Assembly (NCBI RefSeq): GCF_020991275.1
Contig: NZ_JAJLQY010000006.1
Location: 62,001-126,000, forward strand
Direction of reading: 5' to 3'
DNA from: Actinocorallia sp. API 0066
GTDB taxonomy: Bacteria > Actinomycetota > Actinomycetes > Streptosporangiales > Streptosporangiaceae
DNA: 64,000 bases
The position numbers and the translations under genes were made by a program. Below, in pieces: positions 49,950 to 58,621 of this stretch. The stretch's first letter is position 1. The number at the start of each line of letters is the position of its first letter. Below the pieces are notes generated by a model that was not told where the DNA came from, searched no databases, and saw only the letters and a list, made by a program, of their open reading frames with translations.

Positions 49950-50471
49950 CTAGAGGCCGAGTTTGCGGTCGACGGCGAGCCGACCGGGCGCGAACACCGT
50001 GATCCACACCGCGAGCGCCAGGAAGCCCACGTCCCGGACGATCTCCTGGAGGTACTTGGTCTCGCCCTCGGCGACCGGCCCCCCGCCGCCGAAGCAGCCG
50101 CAGTCGATCGCGAGGCCGCGGGCCCACGCCGACGCTATCCCGGCGATGAACAGAGCCATCAGCACCCCCGAGATGACGGCCGTCAGCCGGGTCGCGAAGC
50201 CCACGACCAGCAGCAGCGCCAGCACCATCTCCAGCACGGGCAGCCCCACCCCGACGGGCCCGACCAGCGCCTCGGGCAGGATCTGGTAGGCGTCCACGGC
50301 CTGCCGCTGGAGCACGACCGGCTCGGTGAACTTCGTCCACCCGGCCCAGAACAGCACACCGGCCAGCCCGAGCCGCGCCGCGAACGTCACCCACCCGATC
50401 CAGGCCGCGCGCTCCCGCCCGCCGGACTCCGCCCACGCCTCCACGTCCGGCTCCCCGCGCGTCTCGGTCAC
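49950..50471 (-). CDS. MauE/DoxX-family membrane protein (173 aa)
   Basis: GTG at 50469..50471 with GAGGAG upstream. Four membrane segments are visible (WVTFAARLGLAGVLFWAGW, VGVGLPVLEMVLALLLVVGFATRL, AVISGVLMALFIAGI and VRDVGFLALAVWITVFAPG). A conserved IDCGCFGGG loop sits after the third segment. MauE-like proteins work with thioredoxin-fold partners in disulphide exchange, which fits the adjacent DsbA-like gene. Function by context, not proven. Confidence 0.85.
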   Translation of the reverse strand: MTETRGEPDVEAWAESGGRERAAWIGWVTFAARLGLAGVLFWAGWTKFTEPVVLQRQAVDAYQILPEALVGPVGVGLPVLEMVLALLLVVGFATRLTAVISGVLMALFIAGIASAWARGLAIDCGCFGGGGPVAEGETKYLQEIVRDVGFLALAVWITVFAPGRLAVDRKLGL

Positions 50472-50607
50472 CCAACTCTCCTCGCGTCGACACCGGGCCC
50501 CTCCCGGCCCCGGCGAGCCGCACGCTAGCCAACCCGCCATAAGGCCACGATGAGCTACCCAGCGCCACACCCGACTACACCGAGCGAGCTTATAGGCACA
50601 TACACGT

Positions 50608-50644
50608 AACGCGCCCCCGGGATCGGTGATCGCGGGGGCGCGTT
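50608..50644. terminator. Strong hairpin terminator after trpA
   Basis: AACGCGCCCCCG (50608..50619) pairs exactly with CGGGGGCGCGTT (50633..50644), 15 bp after the trpA stop. It also lies upstream of the MauE-like gene, so it ends trp transcription before that pair. Confidence 0.8.
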
Positions 50645-50659
50645 GCGCTGTTCAGACCC

Positions 50660-51457
50660 TCAGGCTCTGGCCCTGACTCCTTCGGCGAGTTCTTCGGCTA
50701 GGGCGTGGGCGTCGCGGAGGCCGTCGGCGAGGGTGGGGGCGTCCAGGAGGCGGCGGATGAAGGCGGAGCCGACGATGACGCCGTCGGCGAAGCCCGCGAC
50801 CTCGGCGGCCTGTGCGCCGGTGCTGACGCCCAGGCCGAGCCCGACCGGCAGCGAGGTGTGCGCCTTGGTCCTGGCGACGAGGCCCGGCGCACCGGTGTCG
50901 ATGGCGCTGCGCGCGCCCGTGACGCCCATGAGGGACGCCGCGTAGACGAAGCCGCGGCAGACGTCCACGATCTTCTCGATGCGCTCCTCGGTGGAGCTGA
51001 GCGCCACCAGGAAGACCTTGTCGAGGTCGTAGGCGTCGGCGACGTCAAGCCACTCCTGGCCCTCCTCGGGCGTCAGGTCGGGCGTGATGAGGCCCGAGCC
51101 GCCCGCGTCGCGCAGCTCACGCGCGAACCGCTCGACGCCGTACCGGTCCACCGGGTTCCAGTACGTCATGACGAGGGTGGCCGCGCCGGTCGCGGCGACG
51201 GCCTCGACGGTGGCGAACACGTCGGCGAGGCGGGTGCCGCCCGTCAGGGACCGGTGCACGGCGTCCTGGATGGTCGGGCCGTCCATCAGCGGGTCGGTGT
51301 AGGGCAGGCCGATCTCGATGACGTCGCAGCCGCCGTCCACCATCGCCCTGGCCGCCTCGACGGCGCCGGTGACGCTCGGGAACCCGGCGGGCAGGTAGCC
51401 GACCAGGGCCGCGCGGTTCTCCGCCTTGGCCTTCTCGAAGGCCGTCGCAACGCTCAC
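50660..51457 (-). CDS. trpA: Tryptophan synthase alpha subunit (265 aa)
   Basis: GTG start overlaps the trpB stop (GTGA). Visible: [49 protein letters not shown] (catalytic Glu and Asp), [14 protein letters not shown] and [33 protein letters not shown]. It cleaves indole-glycerol phosphate to indole, which passes to TrpB. Confidence 0.96.
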   Translation of the reverse strand: MSVATAFEKAKAENRAALVGYLPAGFPSVTGAVEAARAMVDGGCDVIEIGLPYTDPLMDGPTIQDAVHRSLTGGTRLADVFATVEAVAATGAATLVMTYWNPVDRYGVERFARELRDAGGSGLITPDLTPEEGQEWLDVADAYDLDKVFLVALSSTEERIEKIVDVCRGFVYAASLMGVTGARSAIDTGAPGLVARTKAHTSLPVGLGLGVSTGAQAAEVAGFADGVIVGSAFIRRLLDAPTLADGLRDAHALAEELAEGVRARA

Positions 51458-52668
51458 TTGCCGTCCTCCGGCATCAGGCCGAAGTACGCGGCCGCGGTGT
51501 GCATGTCCTTGTCCCCGCGCCCCGACAGGGACACCAGGAGGGTGGCCTCGGGGCCCAGCTCCTTGCCGACCTTGACGGCCCCGGCCAGCGCGTGCGAGGA
51601 CTCGATCGCCGGGATGATGCCCTCGGTGCGGCACAGCAGCGCGAACGCCTCCATCGCCTCGGCGTCGGTGATCGAGTCGTAGGTGGCGCGGCCGGTGTCC
51701 TTCAGCCACGAGTGCTCGGGGCCGACGCCCGGGTAGTCGAGCCCGGCGGAGATCGAGTGCGACTCGATCGTCTGGCCCTCTTCGTCCTGCAGCACGTAGG
51801 TGCGCATGCCGTGGATGACGCCGACGGCCCCGGCCGTCATCGTCGCGGCGTGCCTGCCGGTCTCCAGGCCCTCACCCGCGGCCTCGAACCCGTACAGCCG
51901 CACACCCTCGTCGGGGATGAACTCGTGGAAGATCCCGATCGCGTTGGAGCCGCCGCCGACGCAGGCGAGCACCGCGTCGGGCAGCCGCCCGAGCTGCTCC
52001 AGGCACTGCGCGCGGGCCTCGACGCCGACGACCCTGACGAAGTCGCGGACCATCATCGGGAACGGGTGCGGCCCCATCACCGTGCCGATCACGTAGTGCG
52101 TGTCGTCCACGGTGGCGACCCAGTCGCGGAACGCCTCGTTCACCGCGTCCTTGAGGGTGCGGCTGCCGTTCTTGACCGGCACGACGGTGGCGCCGAGCAT
52201 CCGCATCCGCGCGACGTTGAGCGCCTGCCGGGCGGTGTCGACCTCGCCCATGTAGACGGTGCACTCCAGGCCGAGCAGGGCGGCTGCCGTCGCGGTGGCG
52301 ACGCCGTGCTGGCCCGCGCCGGTCTCGGCGATCACCCGGGTCTTGCCCATGCGCCTGGTCATGAGCGCCTGGCCCAGCACGTTGTTGATCTTGTGTGAGC
52401 CGGTGTGGTTGAGGTCCTCGCGCTTGAGCAGGATCCGGGCGCCGCCCGCGTGCTCGGCGAAGCGCGGCGCCTCGGTCAGCAGGCTCGGCCGACCCGCGTA
52501 GTTCGTCAGCAGGTCCTGGAACTCCGCCTGGAACTGCGGGTCCTGCTTGGCCTTCTCGTACTCGGTCTCGAGCTGGTCGAGCGCCGCCATGAGCGCCTCG
52601 GGGGCGAACCGGCCCCCGAACCGGCCGAAGCGCCCCGCGGCGTCCGGCACGGTGTTTTCGATGGTCAT
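51454..52668 (-). CDS. trpB: Tryptophan synthase beta subunit (404 aa)
   Basis: PLP enzyme joining indole and serine. [20 protein letters not shown] at the N terminus; the PLP lysine in [41 protein letters not shown]; phosphate-binding [15 protein letters not shown]. Standard length. It overlaps trpA and follows trpC by 48 bp. Confidence 0.97.
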   Translation of the reverse strand: MTIENTVPDAAGRFGRFGGRFAPEALMAALDQLETEYEKAKQDPQFQAEFQDLLTNYAGRPSLLTEAPRFAEHAGGARILLKREDLNHTGSHKINNVLGQALMTRRMGKTRVIAETGAGQHGVATATAAALLGLECTVYMGEVDTARQALNVARMRMLGATVVPVKNGSRTLKDAVNEAFRDWVATVDDTHYVIGTVMGPHPFPMMVRDFVRVVGVEARAQCLEQLGRLPDAVLACVGGGSNAIGIFHEFIPDEGVRLYGFEAAGEGLETGRHAATMTAGAVGVIHGMRTYVLQDEEGQTIESHSISAGLDYPGVGPEHSWLKDTGRATYDSITDAEAMEAFALLCRTEGIIPAIESSHALAGAVKVGKELGPEATLLVSLSGRGDKDMHTAAAYFGLMPEDGK

Positions 52669-52716
52669 GAAGACTTCCTCAAGCGGAACGGATGTCGGGC
52701 CCCTCGGCGGGGCGGG

Positions 52717-53523
52717 TCACTTGCCCTGGCGGAGCGCGGGGTGGGTGCCCGCGGCGACGAGGTCGGCGACGGCCGCGCGCGGGTCCTTGCCCGTCACCAG
52801 GCTCTCGCCGACCAGGACGGCGTCCGCGCCCGCCGACGCGTAGGACAGCAGGTCGTGCGGGCCGCGCACCCCCGACTCGGCGATCTTGATCCGGTCGGCG
52901 GGGATGAGCGGGGCGAGCCGGGCGAAAGTGCCACGGTCCACCTCAAGGGTCTTGAGGTCGCGCGCGTTCACGCCGATCACCTTGGCGCCCGCGGCGACGG
53001 CCCGCTCGACCTCCTCCTCGGTGTGCACCTCGACCAGCGGGGTGAGCCCGATGGACTCGGCCCGCTCGATGAGGGACACCAGCGGCTCCTGCTCCAGCGC
53101 CGCCACGATGAGCAGAGCCATGTCGGCGCCGTGCGCGCGCGCCTCCCACAGCTGGTAGGAGGTGACGATGAAGTCCTTGCGCAGCACGCAGATGTCCACG
53201 TTCGCGCGGACCTCGGCGAGGTCGTCGAGGCTGCCGCCGAAGCGGCGGCGCTCGGTGAGCACGCTGATGACCTTCGCGCCCCCGGCCTCGTAGTCGCGGG
53301 CGAGGGCCGCCGGATCGGCGATGGCGGCCAGCGCGCCCTTGGAGGGGCTGCTGCGCTTGACCTCGGCGATCACCGAGACCCCGTCGCCGCCGAGCGCGGC
53401 GAGCGCGTCGCGGGGCGGCGCGGCGGCCGCGGCCCGGTCCTTCAGCTCCGCCAGCGAAACGGTGCGCTGCCGGTCCGCGAGATCCGCGCGCACTCCGTCG
53501 ATGATCTCGTCGAGAACGCTCAC
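52717..53523 (-). CDS. trpC: Indole-3-glycerol phosphate synthase (268 aa)
   Basis: A TIM barrel: [43 protein letters not shown] (catalytic Lys and Glu), [49 protein letters not shown] and [31 protein letters not shown]. It makes indole-glycerol phosphate for TrpA. It is the first gene of the visible trpCBA set. Confidence 0.96.
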   Translation of the reverse strand: MSVLDEIIDGVRADLADRQRTVSLAELKDRAAAAAPPRDALAALGGDGVSVIAEVKRSSPSKGALAAIADPAALARDYEAGGAKVISVLTERRRFGGSLDDLAEVRANVDICVLRKDFIVTSYQLWEARAHGADMALLIVAALEQEPLVSLIERAESIGLTPLVEVHTEEEVERAVAAGAKVIGVNARDLKTLEVDRGTFARLAPLIPADRIKIAESGVRGPHDLLSYASAGADAVLVGESLVTGKDPRAAVADLVAAGTHPALRQGK

Positions 53524-53646
53524 GGTTGTCCCCTCGTCACGGTTCTTGTCTGCCCGATGTTAGCCGCCTCACCGGCCCCCGCTCACACACGGCCCCCCGG
53601 GCCAGGGGTGCGGCCGCCAGGCGGCCGATCCCGCGCGGGTGCGGGG

Positions 53647-54063
53647 TCACGGGGCCAGTGCCTGCCCGAACGGCAGATTGCGGACGATCCAGAAGACCAA
53701 GATCGTACCGGTGAGCGCCCACACCGCCCACCTGGCCCCCAGGCCCGTCCGCACCGGGGTGCCGCGTGCCGCCGCGACGGTCCACGCCACCCACAGGTAG
53801 GCCGCGAGGGGGATCAGCGCGAAAGCCAGCGGGTTGAGGCCGAACGCCTCCACGAGCCTGCCGTGCGCGAGCGCGTGCGTCATCCGCAGGCCCCCGCAGC
53901 CCGGACAGGCCCAGCCCGTCAACGCCAGGAAAGGGCACGTCGGATAGTGCCCCGCCTCGTTCGGATCGACCGCCGCCACCAGGGCGACGCCCACGGCTCC
54001 CGCCGCCAGCACCGCCAGCGGCCCGGCCAAGGCCCGCCCCCGGACCCCCTGAAGCCCCGTCAC
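53647..54063 (-). CDS. DUF2752 membrane protein (138 aa)
   Basis: GTG at 54061..54063. Three to four membrane segments; the family motif YPTCPFLALTGWACPGCGGLRMTHALAHG is near residue 40-67. This gene type is often found next to actinobacterial trp genes. Function unknown. It lies 123 bp upstream of trpC. Confidence 0.85.
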   Translation of the reverse strand: MTGLQGVRGRALAGPLAVLAAGAVGVALVAAVDPNEAGHYPTCPFLALTGWACPGCGGLRMTHALAHGRLVEAFGLNPLAFALIPLAAYLWVAWTVAAARGTPVRTGLGARWAVWALTGTILVFWIVRNLPFGQALAP

Positions 54064-54130
54064 GCGTCCCACGGTACCGACCCCGCCCACCCGCGCCCAG
54101 CCCCCACCCCGCCGACGGTCGGCGGAGCGG

Positions 54131-54817
54131 TCAGATGTCGGCGGCGTAGCCGACGCCCCGGACCGTGCGGATGGGGCTGGCGGGGCCCAGCTTGGCGCGC
54201 AGCTGGGCCACGTGGACGTCCACGGTACGGACGCCCGCGGCGGCCCCGGACGTCCAGGCGGCGGCCAGGAGCTGCTCGCGGGTGAAGACCCGGCCCGGAT
54301 GGCGCAGGAGGTGCGCGAGGAGGTCGAACTCGGTGGCGGTGAGCGTCGCGGGCCGGTCTCCGGCGCGGACGGAGCGGGTACGCGGGTCCAGCACGAGGGC
54401 GCCCGCGCGGAGCACGTCGGCGGCGGTGTCCTCGGCGTGCGCGCGCAGCGCGGCCGCGACGGCGGCCACCAGCGCGCGCGGGCTGAACGGCCGGACCACC
54501 GCGCGGTCGCCCGCCGGTTCGGCGCGGCCCGGCGGCAGCACCCTGATGACGGGCGCGGGCCGCGCCGCCTCGGCGACCCGCCGGTACAGCTCGGCCGCGC
54601 CCAGCGGCGGCGGCAGCGCGGAAAGGTCGAGCACGACGGCGTCAGGCGCGACCTCGGCGACGACGGCGACGGCCCGCGCCCGATCCGACTCGACGACGAC
54701 GCGGTAACCCTCACGCGCCAGATAGACGCGCTCCAACTCGGCCACGGCCGGATCGTGCTCGAAGACCAGGACGGTGCCGCCGGACTCGGCGGGGCGGGGG
54801 ACCTCGGAGTTCAGCAC
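54131..54817 (-). CDS. OmpR/PhoB-type response regulator with a degenerate receiver (228 aa)
   Basis: GTG at 54815..54817 with GGAGG. The receiver domain (about 15-120) retains an acidic FEHDP start and the probable phospho-acceptor in DAVVLDLSALPP. The position of the usual Thr/Ser (PVIRVLPPG) is not typical, and the invariant Lys of the K-P-F loop is Arg (VVRPFSPRALVAAV). The C-terminal winged helix is normal: LTATEFDLLAHLLRHPGRVFTREQLLAAAWTSG, then VRTVDVHVAQLRAKLG and IRTVRGVGYAADI. No histidine kinase gene is near. Phosphorylation-independent action is possible. Confidence 0.85.
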   Translation of the reverse strand: MLNSEVPRPAESGGTVLVFEHDPAVAELERVYLAREGYRVVVESDRARAVAVVAEVAPDAVVLDLSALPPPLGAAELYRRVAEAARPAPVIRVLPPGRAEPAGDRAVVRPFSPRALVAAVAAALRAHAEDTAADVLRAGALVLDPRTRSVRAGDRPATLTATEFDLLAHLLRHPGRVFTREQLLAAAWTSGAAAGVRTVDVHVAQLRAKLGPASPIRTVRGVGYAADI

Positions 54818-54857
54818 GTCACCTCCGGGCGCTCGGCCACCACGAGCCCCACCGACC

Positions 54858-55523
54858 TCACGCACCGCCACCCGACGTGTCGGCGGTGGGATCCTCACCA
54901 CGGTCGAGGGACTTCCAGAGGGCGGAGGGATCGTCCGGGGAAGCGGCCCTGACGGGACGTGAGCCGCGCTCGTAGCGGGCCGACATGCCGGGCCAGGCGT
55001 GGCCGCGCACCGCCGTCCACAGGCCGCTCAGCGCCACCACGACGCCGCCCGCGGCGGCCAGCCACGGCCAGACCGTCGCGTCGGCGGCGATCCGCTCGCC
55101 CGCGACGAGAAGCGTCCGGTCGACGAGCGCGGCGCGGACCGACGCGTCGTCCACGGCCGTCAGCGCGAGCGGCACGGTGAGCGCGCCGAGCAGGGCGAGC
55201 AGCACACCGACCGCGATCCGGCCGACCCCGCGCACCGCGAACACCGCCGCCGTCGCGGCCAGCGCCGCCCAGCCGAGCGCCGCCGTCGCCGCGAGATCAC
55301 CACCCGCGACCTCCCACGAGCCGATCGCGATCGTCGCGCCGCCGTGCGGCGACGCCTGCCCGGCGTCCCCGACGAGCTCGGCGAACGCCCAGACCCGGCC
55401 GGACGCGAAGAGCGTGAGGGCGGCGCCCGCCACGGCGACGAGCGCGACAGCCGTCATCTCACGGCGTGCGGAACCGCGCCCGGGCGTGCCGGACGCGGCG
55501 AGAGGGGCGGCGGGCGCTGTCAC
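54858..55523 (-). CDS. Trp-biosynthesis-associated membrane protein (TIGR02234-like, 221 aa)
   Basis: Four membrane segments: [62 protein letters not shown] and [24 protein letters not shown], with a C-terminal polar tail. It matches the membrane protein that follows trpE in actinobacteria. Here it overlaps hisI by ATGA, so trpE is absent from this place. Function unknown. Confidence 0.85.
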   Translation of the reverse strand: MTAPAAPLAASGTPGRGSARREMTAVALVAVAGAALTLFASGRVWAFAELVGDAGQASPHGGATIAIGSWEVAGGDLAATAALGWAALAATAAVFAVRGVGRIAVGVLLALLGALTVPLALTAVDDASVRAALVDRTLLVAGERIAADATVWPWLAAAGGVVVALSGLWTAVRGHAWPGMSARYERGSRPVRAASPDDPSALWKSLDRGEDPTADTSGGGA

Positions 55524-55915
55524 GGCTCCGGGCGCTCACCGACGACGGCGCCGAGATCATCGGCGTCCCAGCAGGTGCGGTCACCGGTGTGGCAGGCCGC
55601 GCCGACCTGGTCGACCCGGACGAGCAGCACATCCCCGTCACAGTCCAACGCGACGGACTTCACCCACTGGGCGTGCCCCGACGTCGCGCCCTTCACCCAG
55701 TACTCCTTACGGCTGCGCGACCAGAACGTGCACCGCCCGGTCGTCAGGGTGCGGTGCAACGCCTCGTCGTCCATCCACCCCATCATCAGCACCTCCAACG
55801 AGTCGTGCTGCTGCACGACCGCGGGCACAAGCCCGTCCTCGGTGCGCTTGAGACGGGAGGCGATCTTCGGGTCGAGCTCCGTACTGTTCGGAGCCGCAGG
55901 CGCTGGCGCTGACAT
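55520..55915 (-). CDS. hisI: Phosphoribosyl-AMP cyclohydrolase (131 aa)
   Basis: Reads [84 protein letters not shown]. The cysteines in LDCDGD and [11 protein letters not shown] bind zinc; it opens the purine ring in histidine synthesis. It is the first gene of a unit that continues with the Trp membrane protein. hisF is on the same strand 7.4 kb away. Confidence 0.95.
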   Translation of the reverse strand: MSAPAPAAPNSTELDPKIASRLKRTEDGLVPAVVQQHDSLEVLMMGWMDDEALHRTLTTGRCTFWSRSRKEYWVKGATSGHAQWVKSVALDCDGDVLLVRVDQVGAACHTGDRTCWDADDLGAVVGERPEP

Positions 55916-55980
55916 GGGGAAAGCCTATAGCTAGTGTTAGCTGGCCTCACCTCCGGCCTTGGCGGCCTGCGGTGCGGCGG

Positions 55981-56056
55981 GGATCGGGCGCTTGCGAGCT
56001 TCGGGAGGGTCCAAACGCCCTGGGGGCGTTTGGACCCTCCCGAAGGCGCCCGATCC
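55981..56056. repeat. 76-bp snap-back structure: 22-bp and 11-bp stems
   Basis: The 22-bp left arm 55999..56020 pairs perfectly with 56024..56045 around a 3-nt TGG loop. Outside a 7-nt bulge on the left (55992..55998), 55981..55991 pairs perfectly with 56046..56056 (11 bp). It lies 66 bp upstream of the hisI start. It could be a terminator, a MITE-like remnant or an RNA structure. Confidence 0.9.
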
Positions 56057-56062
56057 GTCCGT

Positions 56063-56121
56063 GGCTGGGCTGGAAAAACCCCCCGGGGGCTGGGCTGGAA
56101 GCCCACTTGGCTGGGCTGGAA
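56063..56121. repeat. Three 13-bp direct repeats beside the long hairpin
   Basis: GGCTGGGCTGGAA at 56063, 56088 and 56109 (steps of 25 and 21 bp), each separated by C/G-rich DNA. A truncated copy follows at about 56131. No gene is supported in 55916..56213. Confidence 0.75.
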
Positions 56122-56162
56122 ACACCTAGGGGCTGGGGGTGGACCAGACGCCCCTCAACTAG

Positions 56163-56198
56163 CAAGACCCGCGTCGAGGGTGCTCGGCGCGGGTCTTG
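56163..56198. terminator. Hairpin terminator of the cold-shock gene
   Basis: CAAGACCCGCG (56163..56173) pairs with CGCGGGTCTTG (56188..56198), 16 bp past the stop. Confidence 0.75.
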
Positions 56199-56213
56199 TG
56201 GGGTCTGCGCGTG

Positions 56214-56420
56214 CTACAGGGGGCGGACCTGGTCGGCCTGCGGGCCCCGGTTGCCCTGGGTCACCTCGAACTCGACGCGCTGGGCCTCCTCCAGGCTCCG
56301 GTATCCGGAGGACTGGATGGCCGAGTAGTGGACGAAGACGTCGGGTCCGCCGCCGTCCACGGCGATGAAGCCGTAGCCCTTCTCGGCGTTGAACCACTTC
56401 ACGGTGCCCTGCTGGGGCAT
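56214..56420 (-). CDS. Cold-shock protein, CspA family (68 aa)
   Basis: ATG at 56418..56420: [71 protein letters not shown]1 (KGYGFI) and RNP2 (VFVHY) are intact. Single-stranded nucleic acid chaperone. It has its own terminator and a long leader (56421..56803) expected for a csp gene. Confidence 0.96.
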   Translation of the reverse strand: MPQQGTVKWFNAEKGYGFIAVDGGGPDVFVHYSAIQSSGYRSLEEAQRVEFEVTQGNRGPQADQVRPL

Positions 56421-56803
56421 GGTCTTTCTCCTTGCGGCAAAACAACGGCGCCACACCTCGTGGCCCCACCGCGGCCTGCACGGGGGGTCCTCGCCCCCGG
56501 GTACCGTCCCCGGGAAAGCCAAGACGCCCGCTGTCCATCGTTCGCGCGGGCGTTATACCACTGGCAGAACACGTAACGAACCAAGACTGCTACCGCTGGG
56601 GCGAGAGTATCACCGTTTGGTGACGGCCCGCGAGGTCCGAAAACCCCTGCCCAGTAAGGGATTTCACCCCTCGTCATGCCTTAGCGGGCCGCCACCGCCG
56701 AACCGTTACACTCCCACCCCGACACCCTCCGATCCGGTGGTCGGCGCCCCCGCCGCACACGGACTTGATCACACAATCCTCACGGACCGGCGACAGCTCC
56801 GTC
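56421..56803. promoter_or_regulatory. Intergenic leader of the cold-shock gene
   Basis: No gene is supported in this 383-bp stretch. On the minus strand TATAAC (forward 56552..56557) is a possible -10, about 130 bp before the ATG, giving a long 5' leader like other csp mRNAs. A TCACC/GGTGA dyad at about 56611..56624 may be an operator. Confidence 0.4.
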
Positions 56804-58621
56804 TCAGTTCGGTCCGCTCTTCCCGCTCTGTGGGCCGCCCCGACCCGTGGACGCGTTCCGCCAGGACGTGTGCAGGTCCGCGTAGACGCCGGGGGTGCCT
56901 ACGAGGGCGCTGTGGTGGCCGCGTTGGACGATGCGGCCCTTGTCGAAGACGAGGATCTCGTCGGCGGCTTCGGCGGTGGAGAGCCGGTGCGCGATCGCGA
57001 CGGACGTCCGGCCGCGCGTGACGCCGTCCAGGGCGCGCTGGATGCGGACCTCGGTGGCCGGGTCGACGGCCGACGTCGCCTCGTCCAGGACGAGCAGGTC
57101 GGGGTCGGCGAGGTAGGCGCGGGCGAGCGCGACGAGCTGCCGCTCCCCCGCCGACAGGGACTCGCCGCGCTGCCCGACGGGTGTCTCCAGGCCGCGCGGC
57201 AGCCCTTCCAGCCAGTCGCCGAGGCCCAGCTCGCCCAGCGCGGCGACGATCTCCGCGTCGGACGCGCCGGGCCGTCCGTACCTGATGTTCTCGCCGAGTG
57301 TGGTGTCGAAGAGGAACCCGTCCTGCGGGACGATGACGATCCGCTCGCGCAGGGAGGCGAACCGGACGCGGTGCAGCGGCACCCCGTCGACCCGGACGGC
57401 GCCCTCCACGGGGTCCATGAGCCGGGTGAGGAGCTTCGCGAAGGTGGTCTTGCCCGAGCCGGTCTCGCCGACCACGGCGATCCGGGCCTGCGGCGGGATC
57501 TCGACGGTCACGCCCTCCAGGACGCGCGGCCCCGACGGGTAGGCGAACGCGACGTCCTCGAAGGCGACGCCCACGGGCCCTCGTGGCAGGGTGTGACCCT
57601 TCGGGCCGGGGTCGGCGACGTCCGGGTCGGTGTCCAGGACGCCCAGGACGCGGCGCCAGCCCGCGATGGCGTTCTGCGCCTCGTTGAGGATCTCGGTGGC
57701 CTGCTGCATCGGGCTGACGAACAGCGTCACCAGGAACAGGAACGCGACGAGCTCGCCCGCGCTGATGTCCCCGCCGACGCCGAGCAGCACCCCGCCGGCC
57801 ACGACGGCGGCGGTGGCCATGGCCGCGACGATCTCGCTGGTCGGGAAGGTCAGCGCGACGAGCCCCTGGGCGCGCTTCTGAGCGACCCTGCCCCGCTCGA
57901 CGGCGCGGTCCACCCGTTCGGCGGTCCGCCGCTCGGCCGCGTACGCCTTGATCACGGGCGCGCCTATGACGGACTCGCTGACGGCCGCCAGGAGGTCGCC
58001 CATCCGCTCCCGGACCGTCATGTAGGCGCGGGAGATGAGCCGCTGGAAGTGGCGCAAGGCGAGCGCCAGTGGCACGAACGCGATCCACACGACGAGGGTG
58101 AGCTGCCAGGAGTAGACGGCCATGAGCGCGGTCACGACGACGATCTCGCCCGCCGAGATGAGGAACATCAGCCCGCCCCACTGCATGAACTGGCTGATCT
58201 GGTCGACGTCTCCGGTGACGCGGGACACGAGGCCGCCCTTGCGCTGCCCGCTCTGGGTGAGCATCGACAGGTCGTGCACGTGCCGGAACGCCTTGACGCG
58301 CAGGGACGCGAGGGACGTCTCGGTGCTGCGGTACAGGCGGACGTTCATGAGGTAGGCGCACAGGGCCGTCACGACGATGGCCGCCGCGCAGATCAGCACC
58401 GCGCTCCGGATGTAGGCGAGGTCGGGCGATCCGGCCAGGGGCAGGCCGTGGTCGATGGTCTGCTGGACGGCCACGGGGGTGACGACCCGCCCGGCCGTGG
58501 CGACCAGCGCCAGCACGATCGTCAGAGCGATGCCGCGCCGGAACTCGGGGGTGATCGCCAGGCCGCGCCGCAGGGTGGCGAACGCGCCTTCGCGTAGGGC
58601 CGTCTCGTTCAGCACGGTCAT
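56804..58621 (-). CDS. ABC exporter half, canonical ATPase (605 aa)
   Basis: Type IV exporter (ABC transmembrane domain with six helices, about 30-320) fused to an ATPase. Walker A VVGETGSGKTT, Q-loop IVPQDGFLFDT, signature LSAGERQ, Walker B LLVLDEATSAVDP with the catalytic Glu, H-loop AHRLST. It overlaps the upstream gene by ATGA and forms a heterodimer with it. Confidence 0.94.
   Translation of the reverse strand: MTVLNETALREGAFATLRRGLAITPEFRRGIALTIVLALVATAGRVVTPVAVQQTIDHGLPLAGSPDLAYIRSAVLICAAAIVVTALCAYLMNVRLYRSTETSLASLRVKAFRHVHDLSMLTQSGQRKGGLVSRVTGDVDQISQFMQWGGLMFLISAGEIVVVTALMAVYSWQLTLVVWIAFVPLALALRHFQRLISRAYMTVRERMGDLLAAVSESVIGAPVIKAYAAERRTAERVDRAVERGRVAQKRAQGLVALTFPTSEIVAAMATAAVVAGGVLLGVGGDISAGELVAFLFLVTLFVSPMQQATEILNEAQNAIAGWRRVLGVLDTDPDVADPGPKGHTLPRGPVGVAFEDVAFAYPSGPRVLEGVTVEIPPQARIAVVGETGSGKTTFAKLLTRLMDPVEGAVRVDGVPLHRVRFASLRERIVIVPQDGFLFDTTLGENIRYGRPGASDAEIVAALGELGLGDWLEGLPRGLETPVGQRGESLSAGERQLVALARAYLADPDLLVLDEATSAVDPATEVRIQRALDGVTRGRTSVAIAHRLSTAEAADEILVFDKGRIVQRGHHSALVGTPGVYADLHTSWRNASTGRGGPQSGKSGPN

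Noticed and set aside
55934-56368. Small frames on both strands around the 55.98-kb hairpin
   Set aside because: They run through the inverted repeat and direct repeats and read as low-complexity peptides; no ribosome site supports them.
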